Of a DNA stretch of 64,000 nt, positions 47,801 through 59,800 are shown one piece after another. Under the pieces are notes generated by a model. That model saw nothing but the letters and a program-made list of their open reading frames with translations. It was not told the DNA's origin and made no database searches. How positions within the stretch are numbered: position 1 is the stretch's first letter; the number at the start of each line of letters is the position of its first letter. Location of the stretch: positions 26,568,501-26,632,500 of the forward strand of contig NC_134373.1 of NCBI RefSeq assembly GCF_035582795.1. Direction: 5' to 3'. The translations under genes were made by a program, and so were the position numbers. This DNA comes from Mycteria americana. Taxonomy: Eukaryota; Chordata; Aves; Ciconiiformes; Ciconiidae.

Positions 47801-50800
47801 AGGCCCTTATTAACCTGCCAAAGCATGGAGCAGTAGGATTTCCTGACTTTCCACCACAACCTACAGCTGTGAGCAGGAGCGGAGAGTGTACTGACAGCTG
47901 TCCGACTCCCATGCTGCTTGGTTTGAACACTTACATTGTCTCATCGTCCCTGTAGTGGATGACGGCTCTTTTCTCTCCTTCTTTGCCCTCTTCCTGGAAT
48001 TTGAAATACTTCTCAAAGACCGAAGCAAAGCAGTTGCGCTTCAACATGCCGGCTTGGTGCACAATAGCGTCTTTGTCTGCGGGAAGGTTCTCCAGGTCGT
48101 AGAGCAAAGAGACATTGTAACCTGGGGAGGGACAGCCACTAACCTTAATAATCTATGCAGGGCCTTAATGCAGCCAGAGACATTTTCCCAAAAGAGACAT
48201 CTACAGTCCCACCTTTGCCTTAAGCCCTTCCAGAAGCCCCAGAGGTGAGTACTTCCCACTCTAAGCATCACCAGAAGCCATGCCTGAACTTGGCGCATGG
48301 CCATGACAACACTCCTGGGGCTCGTTCCCGAGCTCCCAGACACATGTGCTGGCTGAACTGCTCCCAGGTTTTTGCAGTGAGTAGGAAGAGATGCTGTCAC
48401 AGGTAACCATGGTTTTCCTCTGTCTCACAAAGCGTCTTTGAGAAGAACAAAGACCCCAACCGTGAGGAACAGAGCTTCCCAGAGGAGGGCTGCATCAAGA
48501 ATTACAGCTTGTGCTGCAAGCTACTTCAGCCCTGACGTACCTGAGCCACCTTTTAAATTGCCATTCATTGTACAGAGAGCCCCAGATATCAAGCTCTTGA
48601 AGTGCAGCCTTCATTTGAGCATTTCTGAGGTGACCTTAAGTCATTTTGGAATTGCATTCACACAGACACACAGAGTAAATGTTGTAGCAGGGTTACCTGA
48701 TTCAGGATTTACCAAGTAGTTTCCATAGACTTTCTTCAATACCTAGGAAAGAAATTAAACATTGAGAGCACAAGCTATCAGAGTTGTTTCCTCCCGTGCT
48801 GCCCAGGCCGTGTTCAGTCTCCATTTAGAAACATAAAATTCAGCATCTGCCTCCCCCAGTCCAACTGAACTTGGACAAATATTAAAGTCATCGGCTTCTA
48901 GTATTATTAGCTGCTCTCACTCTAGACAGAGCTCCCTGAACCCCACTGACAAGGGACGTGCTGCAGGACAGGACTCAAATCTAGAACTTTTAAAAGTTGT
49001 TCTTAGTCTTGAACTCATGTGGAGAAAAAAACCCCTTCCATATGACTCATACCTTCAAAGAACTGTCAGCAGAGCTTGATGCAACAGATCTGAGGGCTAC
49101 AACCCTCCCTCCCATTCGAAGGCAGATGCAAAGTGTACAAAGGCACTGCAAAGCGTGCCCCATCCCTCTCCTTGTGGGAAAGCAAGTTCAGAGCAGGGGT
49201 CAGGCGCAGCACGGCCAGGCAATTACTCGTCCTGCCTCAGACTATTGCACAGGACAGATGGGGATGGAGAGGAGACTGCCAGGCAGCTTGGATGCCTCCC
49301 AGAAGCAGAGCCGCCTACAGCACAGCAAAAACCTTTCTTCAAACATAGTCATAGATGAATTTTACATCAATGGCAATTTTCAACTAAGCCATAGCTCTGT
49401 GTCAATGAGGGGGCTGGGAACAGGAGGTATTCCACAGAGAAGAACACAACAATGCTGTGGCAGAACTGGCCCTCCTGGGATGACACCCACTACCATGCAG
49501 AGAGGATGCATGGGCTCTCTGCATGCCAAAACCTCCTCAGCAGACAGCCTGCCTGCCTGCCTGCAGCGGCCCAGGGAGATGCTCTGTCTTAGCAGGAACA
49601 CCACTTTGTGTTCCTCACAGTGGGGTTGCACCAAAGATGGAGCAGAAACAAGCTCCATCATCTCCAGGGAAGCACAGAAAGCAAGAGTTTGCTAAATGGC
49701 GATTAAAAAACGTAGTTTCTATTTAGTCAGCCCTCCCAGGGCAGTCCTGCAGAGATCCCATCTTCCTCTCAAAGCTCGGGAAGTTGCCTGTCAGCTGCCT
49801 GCACTCTCAGCATGGCCCATGGAGCAATGGGCCTGGCACAGCAGCGGGGGTCAGACAGGAACACCACTCTCCAGCCGTCACCACGGTGGCTGCTGGCACA
49901 TGGTGGCGTCAGCCACTCGCCCACCACAGTGGTTCTCTTGGGACCAGGCACCATGCCGATCCTTGCTAAACATGCTGGGAGGGCTCCACCATTTGGGCTG
50001 CTTGACTCTCTTGTTTGCCAGCAGCAGTACCTTCAGTGGGGCAGCTCCTGCTACCCTGTTCCGTAGCAGGCAATGCTGCTCATAGAAAGCTCTGCATACA
50101 GGAACCAGGAAAGCAGGACGCTCAGTCATATTTATTCTGACATTGGTAGGTCTGGTAGCAACTTGCAGGAATTCATTTTGGGTTCAAACCCCCTGTTTCT
50201 TGCCAGATTCTCAATAAACTCATGGAGCAGTTTCCTTGTTTTCCTCCAAGGACAGATACCCAGAGGCAAAAGCCTGCTGAAGAGCTCTGGGTGAACCCCA
50301 TTTGCTAACATGAGGAGATTTGAAAACTGACTCGGGAACTGAGTCACACTTCCTGCCTCGCCACCCAACCACAGCTCAGAGAGGCTCCTTCTTTCTACCA
50401 TAAATGGCCCTCTGCAGCCCCAGCCCATTCAACAGGAACTGAACCTGCTACTTCACACAGCAGCAGCGAAAAGGGAACAAGGTCTGCACACACAGCAGGA
50501 GCCCATCACTTGCTCTCACGTGTGGCTAGAGTCAGAAGAGCAGCACCATGGGACTCCAGGTTTGTCTTGGCGCCTTCCTTCACTTGCAGGCTCAGCACAT
50601 CAGTCAGGGAAACCTATTTCTGTTCAGGCCTCAGATTCATTTGGACTTTCAAATTTAGTGGTGCCTTTTGCCTTTCAAGCTGTAGGGTCATATAAGCTGA
50701 CCTTGTATTCATGAGAGAGTGTGAACACGCTTTGCCCTTGTCTTGCAGCAAAGCAGGACTCCTGGTTGGCACAGGGCTGCTCCTTTGATTAGCGTGAGAT

Positions 50801-53800
50801 GGGAGCTCAGATGCTTCTCTAGGGGTTAGACATTAGACCCACTAACATCGCAAGGGCATTGCCCACGCTAAGACAGCATTTGCAGGCTCAAGGCCCAGAG
50901 ATGCTCACTCACCTCGTCAGCACCGTGTTCCTGGAGTTCCTTGTAGAATTTCAGAGAAATACTGACCATCACTTTTGTCTTGTCTCCATTGGGGTTTGAA
51001 ATATGGTAAAGGACTCCATCGAAGTCTATGAAGCAAGCGAGAGAAACATGATGGAACAGGAACTAATTCCTGTTTCTGAGGAAGGTCTTCCCTACATGTT
51101 CTAGGAACTACATAAAGTGAGTTTCCCCTGCTCCAGCTCTCACACATACACCAAGAGAGAAACCCATAATTAAGGAAAGTGGTAATGTCATGTAGGGAGA
51201 CCTGTTATCATTCAAAGGGCTGAAAGAGTTTTGACAGCTGTCCATCACAGAAAGCTTTAGTCTAGTGTCATTTAGCATCCCTGGCAAATCTGCTTGTGCT
51301 TAGTGCATGAGGATGCAAACAGGCAGAGACGGGAGCCTTCTGGATGGCCAGCACAGAAAGTGACTGACATGCCCACTGGGTCAGAGCTGCAGGCTGGAGG
51401 AGAAAACATCTCTGCCAGCAAAGGCAGCTCAGCCGCTGCCTGCTGAGACAGCTTCCACTTCACTGCAGAACGGGCAGGAGGCAGGGAAAGGCAACCCTCC
51501 AGCTACATAGCAAGCTCCACTTCCCCATGGAACTCTGCAGCTTACACAGATTCTTGATAACAGAAGCAAAAAAAAAAAAAAAAAAAAAAAATCATCTGCT
51601 GAATGAACACTTGAACTTCCTTGGCATTTCTCATCCTGGAGAACAAACTTCAGGCGATGAATTCATCTTGCCTGTCACCCCGAGCCAGCTTTCTAACAAC
51701 CCAAAACAGATGGTGCTAAAGACCTAATAACAAGGAGCATCAAGGGCAGGACTGGAGAGCAGGCGAGGTAAGAGAGCTATGTAGCACACACACATGCACC
51801 CCGAACAAAGTGCTGCCACCACTGAACTCACTGCTGTGGGGAAAGTCCCAGGGAAGGCGGACGGACAGAGAAAATAGTGGGGCAGCTGACAAAGCCCCAG
51901 CTCTGGGGACGCTGCAGGTTGTCCACTCTGTCTGCCCCTGCGTGGCTCTCCTCCCCCTGCAGTGGTGCTGGGTGAATTTGGGCACGCCAGGCATAACTGT
52001 GGGCAGGCTGTTTGAGCCAGCCCTTTTTTCAGAGAAGTCATGAGAGTTGTGGAGCTTACCTGCAAACGTTACTTCTACTGCCTCTGGTTTATTTCTAAAA
52101 AGCAAAGAAAACAAAGGAGGTAAATGAGAACTCAAACAGCAGCCTCCAAGCTGCGAAGGAAAGAGGATTAATTTATAATGCCTTATTTCTCACAAGCAGG
52201 TCTACCTGAAAACCCTTCTAACTCCAGCTGTTCAACTAGCAGATAACCTTTGACAAGAAATCTCGGACTTCTCCCCATTCCTATAAGCACCAGTTTTACC
52301 CCAGCTGATGTAAAATAGGCCTTGAAGCTGGCAGACATTGTTATTATTTATAGTTTATCAATAGATTTTGAGAGCGCAGATTTCCAGTTAGAAATGTCTG
52401 AGAAAGCTACTCATCACTAAGGAGTTTGTTTTAACAAGCACATTCTCTGTACAGAACAGCCACGATACAGGTTTGGGGACAGAAGCACTTTTGTAAGTTC
52501 CTGCAATACCAGTTCATGCAAGGGACTTAGAGGCTGAGCAATCCTTCCTGACACGGTGACCCCTTCATTGTCGGCAGCAGCTCTGCAAACGCATTGATAT
52601 AACTCACTCGCAGAGAGGACCCCTTCTCCAAGTTCGGGGCTAGGAGCAAACCACAGAAGGAGACTTTCCAGATGTGCGTTTCATCCTGCCCCCCCACATC
52701 CCTTCCGAAATACCCCAACACTACGCCAACTACCTCTGCAGGAAAAAACGTAGGTCTGGGTTTGCTCTAACACTGCCCAGTGTGGTCTTTGGGATCCCTG
52801 ATCAGCAACAAGAGCACCTCACGAGCCAAAAGAAAGCCACTGTGGGTATGACGATTTAACAACATCTGAACAAATCCTATTTACCAGTTTGTCCATGATC
52901 TGTAGAAGAGTAGGATCCTGTGAAAGATCTAACTGCTTCTGAAAAGCGATTTTGTTGGGACTGGCACTACATAATGGCTTTGGCAGCTCCAAGGGGACTG
53001 GTATTAATAAGTCATTCTCCAACAGGGAGCAATGCAAAGGTACCTCCACCACTGAGAGCAGGGGTGGAGAATGAGAACAGGATAAAAATGCCAGTCTGCT
53101 ACTGCTGTTTCACAGTGTATCTCCGCTTCTTTTTCAAAAGTGGCCAATATTAAACAGAGTACAGGCTAATGCTGCTGTCAACAGAAATCTAGCCTCTGAA
53201 ACAGTTCATTCACACCTGTCTGAACCAAGATACTGGAATAACTCCCCAAACCAAAGCCAGTGTGCCAAGGCAGCCTTGTGGTCTCAACCATGCTGCTCAA
53301 AGACCAACTTCAACCTTTTTGCCAAAACTTGCTCTGTCCACGCACACATATGCTGCTGGGTACTGGCTACACCTCGATACATACACCAAGAAAGGGGGGA
53401 AGCGATGACTCAGTATCTACTTTCCCTCACCATATTCTGGAAAGGTTTTAATGATTTTTTTTCCCCAGCAGAAAGCACTGTTCTTCCATCACCTTTTCTG
53501 CAGACAGCCTCATTCCTGGAAGCCAGGAATGACCATGATGTTCTAAAACTCAAGATGGGCAATGCAGGGAGACCAAGGCACTGAACAGCATTGATCCCAG
53601 ACCATGCACCGGGTCAACAACATTCTACTCAGGTGGAAAGGGAGGAATTAACCCCCAGCCAGAGATCTTGAGTGGAAACGATGAGGTGTTGCTGCTTCTT
53701 GAAAGTTATTAGCTGTGAAAACCAACAGCCCTTTTTGTCAGGAGGCTGGAGAGCCTCCGTCTTTTGTGCTGCATTGCTCAAGATAAAAACCACATACTTT

Positions 53801-56800
53801 AAAGCAGCAGTGCAAGTGTACCCAAGGCAGGTTCTTTAGTTTAAAAGCTGTGCCAACTACCTGTGACATCTCTCGCTCTCATCTTCCTCTCCCAGCCGGG
53901 CCTGAGATGGAGGCTCACAGGGCATCCCTGGCTGCCTATTCAACTCAGGCTCTTGAAAGGGGGATCAATTCCCCAAGCCACATCCAAGCCACTTCTGCTC
54001 ACTGAGGACTGCTCAGAGCAGAGATGAAAGAAAATCCCACTGATCCCACTTGGTCAGTCGATGCAGACGTGCTCTTCTTTTAGAGCACCACACTCAGACT
54101 TGGGAATCAGCTTGGATGGCAGTATACATTTTTATAAAAAAAGAAACCTATGTAGGAAGCTTTAAAGATAGCACAGTCAGGCACGCGAGAGCTAGGAATA
54201 TTAAAGAGGACGCATCCTTAAACCTCTGTTTCATCTTCGCAGAGTTACACCATTCAAACCCCATTCCCCACGCACATAGAGCTGACGCCTCCCAGAGCCC
54301 TGTCTCCCAGCAGAGCCTCCGAACACAGCACCTCCCTCCGAGCAATGCAGGGAAGCAACTGGCAGCCAGCACACCAGAGTGGTTTTGCCTAGGAAGGACA
54401 ACGATTCCCTGCTTGCACACCTAGTACCCTGGGGGACGGCAGGAAGATCACTCGTCGTGTTATTTAAGAAGCCGTGCGAGACCACATACCCGAAGTCAGT
54501 TAATGGCTCTGCACGGGAGCCTTTGTTCTGCACACAAAAGCTTACAGCTAACACGGCCCCATTTTTGAACCTTTCATCATGCAAGCATGATTTCTTAGAA
54601 AAGTTATTTTAACACTGATTTACCAAGTGGCTTGGTTCTTGTACTTGGGGATGGTGACGAGGGGAGATATTTAAGGGAAATGCAGGTAACTGGGCAGAAC
54701 TTTGGGTGCTGAATATTCAACCGCTTCCTGGCACTGCCTCAGTGAAGCGAGCGCTCACGTGAGCCGCATACAGAGCTCCTCACAGCCACGCCAGCTCTGT
54801 CATCTACTGCAGGGTGGTTTTTCTGCCTCGCCTGGCACACACCTAAGTAACCCAGGCCTGGCCCGACCCAGGGGAGGTCAGGGAAGGGTATCAGAAGTGT
54901 GGCCGGGAGTGAAGCAAGCTCTCTTAGCCCTTCACAGTTCAGCAGCCTTACAACCCCGAAGTTTAAAGTGCTTCTATTTATTTCTATCCTGGCTATTTAA
55001 AACGTTTCTCCAACAGAAAAATCACCCCTTTTGCTACCCGAATTGTTGTTCCCCCATCAAGAAGTCCCCAGGCAGAAGAGAGAGGAGCTCTCACCTCCAG
55101 CCTCCCGTGGCTTCCGGACAAGCAACAGCACCGCAGGTCACACGCACGCAATTGCTTCCCCTCAACCTTCCACCAACCCCATCTTCTGCCAACAGAAATA
55201 GCAGCAGGGACGGCTGTGGAGGCACAGCGATGTCCTCTCCGTGTTTAGCCCTCTCAGCCTGCCCTGCTCTTGCGCAGCGGATGCACAGCCGGCTTGAGAC
55301 CAGGGCTGCGCTGCTGCGGAGTGGGTACCGGTTACCGTCAGGTTACCGGCGTGATCCCAAAGGGCTCTGCCCGGTCTAGTGCGGTCCGGTGTCCCCTGCT
55401 TCCACGACAAGACCCATCCACACCCATGGTGAGAATCAGCAGTTTAGCAGCTCAGCGCAGAATGACTGTAAATTCCAGCCATCCTTGCTGCATTTTACTT
55501 CGAAGCAGGGCTCTGGGCAGCTGGGAGCTCGTTTGGGGTTCACTTCCACCCCTGATTCAAGTCTCCAAGAACCAAACTGAGCCTGACTACGCTCAGAGGA
55601 TTTCAGACAGTACAGCCCATCTGCTCCCGAGGCAGAGAGCTGCTGGGCCCCCTGCAAGCTCCTTACCTCCATACATAGCCTCCCCCAGCAACCTTCCCTG
55701 TTTGCTACCCTCTGCCCCAAATGGACAATAAAACCAGCTCATACTGGGAATAACTGAAATGGCTCCTCTCTGCACTAAACACCAAATCCAGACCAGACCT
55801 TTCTGCAAAACCTTGCCTGAACTCAGACGCTAAAATGGCAGCTGTTCCAAGCAGCGGCAACAGTCCATTTTCTGATAACACTTATCAGGTTTGAAGTCAA
55901 ATCTACACCAAATCCCATCTCCCCTCTGCTTGTAACAATAAAATAAAACCCTGGCAGATTTTATGTCTTCTTGCCCACATTCCTCCTCTTCACCTCCAAA
56001 TGACTCCTACACTCCGTCTATCTAATACAGAGCCAGCTTCAAATCAGATTTTTCACCCCGGCAGAACATCCACAAAGAGCCGCAGCACCCGTGGAGAGAT
56101 GCCAGCGAGCACTTAAGAGTAACAGCAAATCTTTTTTCTGACAGCATTTCCTCAATTTTGACTCGGACAACTTCCAAACTTCCTCGCTTCATTCTTGCGC
56201 CACGGAGACTCTTAGCCATATGTTACAACAAATTTAAGAACAGAAGAATGAAGACTGTAATTATACAGAGCCCTCATCTTCTGTATTAAACAGACCTAAA
56301 TGCAAACTTGGCCGACAACTGTATTGAAGCATCTCCCACATCACAATTAAGGCCTGTACCCAACAAAGGAGGATGGAAATTATTTTAAAAGCTGCAGGCA
56401 TGCAGATACTCTAATCTCTTGCCCCAGAGGAGAGGGGAAAAAAAGAAGAAAGGGGGTATTTCAAAGCTTAAAGCTCTTGAGCAGAGCTTTCAGATTACCA
56501 GAGTCAACACACAGTTTGGAGAGAGCGAGACAGATTCAGTGACAGACTGCAGGCTCTCGCTAGAGAAAGGTCACCCCAATAAAAAAATTATGAGCAATGT
56601 CTAAAATTATCTGAACAGTTCCTCCACTCCTGGGCCCCACTCAGCTAACAAAAGCTACTCTGCGTAAGCTGCGGGAGTGTACGAAATCAAAGAGCTCCTG
56701 TAGCTCTGGCAGCACACCCACCACGAACTCGAGCAGGAGTGCTCCATCAGGGCGATGCCGAGCAGCGTACGGCAGCCCCCACACGTGCCGGCTCTCCCCT

Positions 56801-59800
56801 CTCGGTTAGGTGATCCCTCCGTGCCTGAGCTTCTCCCTCGCGGTGGGCCTGGCAGCCTGGAGGAGGCTGGCTGGTAGCAAGGCGTTGGGATTCCCAGTGG
56901 ACAAAGCACGGGCCGGTCCCGCAGTGCACAGGTATGGGCAGGTCCACTTCCAGCCAGGTCTTCACCCCATGTATCTCCGTTCCAGCTGCAGGCAGGTAGC
57001 CTGTGGTTCCCCACCAGAGCGATCCAACGCTGAGATGAGTCTCTAAGGAAGAGCCTCATTTTGCACACACCATTCACTACAGCTCTTCAGTACAGCGACT
57101 GATACCCATTCTTCTGTGGTGTCAAGCACCGGTGGCTGCAGCAAGAAACGTTCTCAGAGGATAATACAGAGCAGGCCCCTCTTGGGAACCCAAGATGAAA
57201 ACTGAGGCTGGAGCGATGACAGAACAACCTGTGAAAGCCTAACACTTTGCAGACCGGGGCTGCTCTTCCCTCCTGTTCCCTGTGCTATTGCCTGAAAGCA
57301 GAGCACTGCCTAGCTCCAGACAGAGGTGGTTCACTATCCACCATTAATGCAAAGTCACCTTCTCTGGTGGCTGAAGCCAGATGTGCTGTGGCAGCCCAGG
57401 AGCTATGCTCCAACACCTACAGCACCCTCAGTCAACACAGACAGCCAAGGTTTACCACTAGTGCCGCCCATGCCATGCTGAACCCAAGGGTACCACTTTC
57501 TGCCAGCGGCATCGCCCGAGCACTCCTCAGTCAGGCAGCTTGAGTTTCAGCAGGTGAGTTCGTGCCGGGGGAGATGTGCGGCTCCAGGCTGGGCTTGCAA
57601 GGACGCTGAGCCAGCACCTGCCACTGCTGCTGAAGGAAAGAGATCTGATCCCTGCTCTCCCACTGCACCATGGCGAGCAGCCTTCACAAAATGAATGGGA
57701 TGAGGAAACTCATCTGTGCTAAAAATACTGAGTTTTGCCTGTTTAATTTTAACCTAGGTCACTTCCCCAATCCCATTTCCCCTGAAGCCATAGAAATGCC
57801 TGCGTCAGCAAGAAGGAGGGGGTGGCAGAGGAGCAACCTCTGTTTTCGGTGGGGCTGCGGAGCTCCCCCGAAGCGCCAGAGCCATGGATTGCCACAGCCA
57901 CACCCGCAGGGAGTTTCTCCATGGTGCCCGGCAGGACCCAAAGCTCTTCTACCCTCCCGGCAGGCCCGACAGCCTCCAGATGCTCCTCAGTCTCCTCACG
58001 ATGAACTCACTTCGCATGTCACGTCATGAACACAAAGTTCACGCTACCTGGTTTCACCCAGCACTCAGCCTCCCTGTCCGAAGGGCTCAGCTCTACAGCC
58101 AACAAGCACTAAAGTGACCGCAAATGGGAAATACCATAAAGCACGCGGGCGCAGCTTCAGCCCAGCTCTGCAGCCAGCTCACAGGAACCGCTCTACATCA
58201 AGGAAGTTCAAGCTTCAGCTGTTTTCCTATGTAGCTAATAGTCATGAAGCCCTGCAGATTTGTACCTACTCAAGGATGTACAGAAACCAAAGATCTGAGA
58301 TTCTCTTCCCTCCGCCCCCAAACAAGGGAAAAGGCACGCTGTTCTCCAGCTATGCAAATTTGTTTTCTTTTGCACAGTGAGTAAATACTAAGTAACAGTT
58401 TGAGATAGAGAATTAATTTACCAGAGATTTAGGGCAAGCTATGTATGGCTGGAAAACCAAACCCTGTGAACGAAGCCCTGTGCCACACTTTCACTGGGGT
58501 CAGTTAAATTAGAGGACAAAACTGGATGGCAAATTTGTTTTGGGAGGCAGTTCCTTCCCATGTCTTAAACAGAATGAGTATTCACCAGACACAGAAGACA
58601 GTCATCAAAATGTTTTACACTTAAATTGTTTCTTGGGTTTTTTTCTGTCTGTGCGGTTAGCAAAGGGAAGCAATGGTGAGAAACAAAATCTTCCAACTGG
58701 TAGAGCTCATCCCCTCACATCACATTTCTATCAGAAACAGGAAAACCCAAGTGTGACTCCAGCTTCTAGGCAACTTCTCAAGTCAAAATGAATTAGTCAA
58801 AAGCTTATGGAACAGTTTATTCTCTTGACACCTGCAAAAGCTCACAAGTTGCCTCATTTCATACTGACCAGGTATTCCCCCACTGCAGCAGTTCGATGCT
58901 TGGAAGTTTCACCAGCAAATTCCTAACTCAAGTTATTTCAACAGATTCTGGTAGCTTTAGGCCTTTATTTAAAAATGTGGTTCGTTCAAGGAAATGGATT
59001 TAAAACAAGAAATTACAATATTAAGTAAAAAAAAAAAAAAAAAAGTCAGCTGCATTGAAGTCCATTACCTGTCACCACCTTGATCTAACTACCAATGTTC
59101 AACGGTGGCTGTCCAAGGAGGTGAGATTTCCATGGGTTTTGCCCACAAAAACAAACTAAATTTGTAATTACCCTACTAATGGGTGGATGCTGCCAAGCCA
59201 CAAGGACCTTGTCAAGGCAGGACTCTTAGACATGGGTTAGGCCCTGCCTTGAGTGCTGATCTCTGTCTGCAGCCTGCCAAGGCACCTTCCACGCTGGGAA
59301 CTCCACAGACAGTTGATGGACCTTAATGCAGAGCAGATTTCGACATATCTTTTACGACAATAATGTTATGAGCAGTTATTAGCTCCAATTTCTAAATGTG
59401 ACCTAGTTCTATACGATACGGTGAAATACGAAGCGTCTCTCACCTGACATTCCAGGAAAGCCCTGCAGGGAGCCTGTTGAATCATGGCCACAGCGTGGCC
59501 ATGGGAAGCAGAGGGAGTGACACAGCCCACGTTACAGACCAAGTCTCCAGCAAAGGATTTGGAAACAAACCCCGCCCTGCCCAACTCCCAGGCTGGCGCT
59601 GAAGCCACCAGGCACACCTGGCTCTGAGACAACCACTACGGACAAATCTGTGTGTTGCATCTGCCCCGCTCCCGTTTTAGAGCAATAACTCAAAACCAAC
59701 ACTGTCCTAGTGTCCAGACTCACTCCTCCCAGTCACTGAATCCCTCAAGGCCTGACCTTGCCCTGACTGTCCCATGTCTGTCCCCAACACACACATTGAG

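Noticed and set aside
51568-51591. Poly(A) run as the tail of a retroposed copy
   Set aside because: No upstream retroposon body or target-site duplication could be seen.
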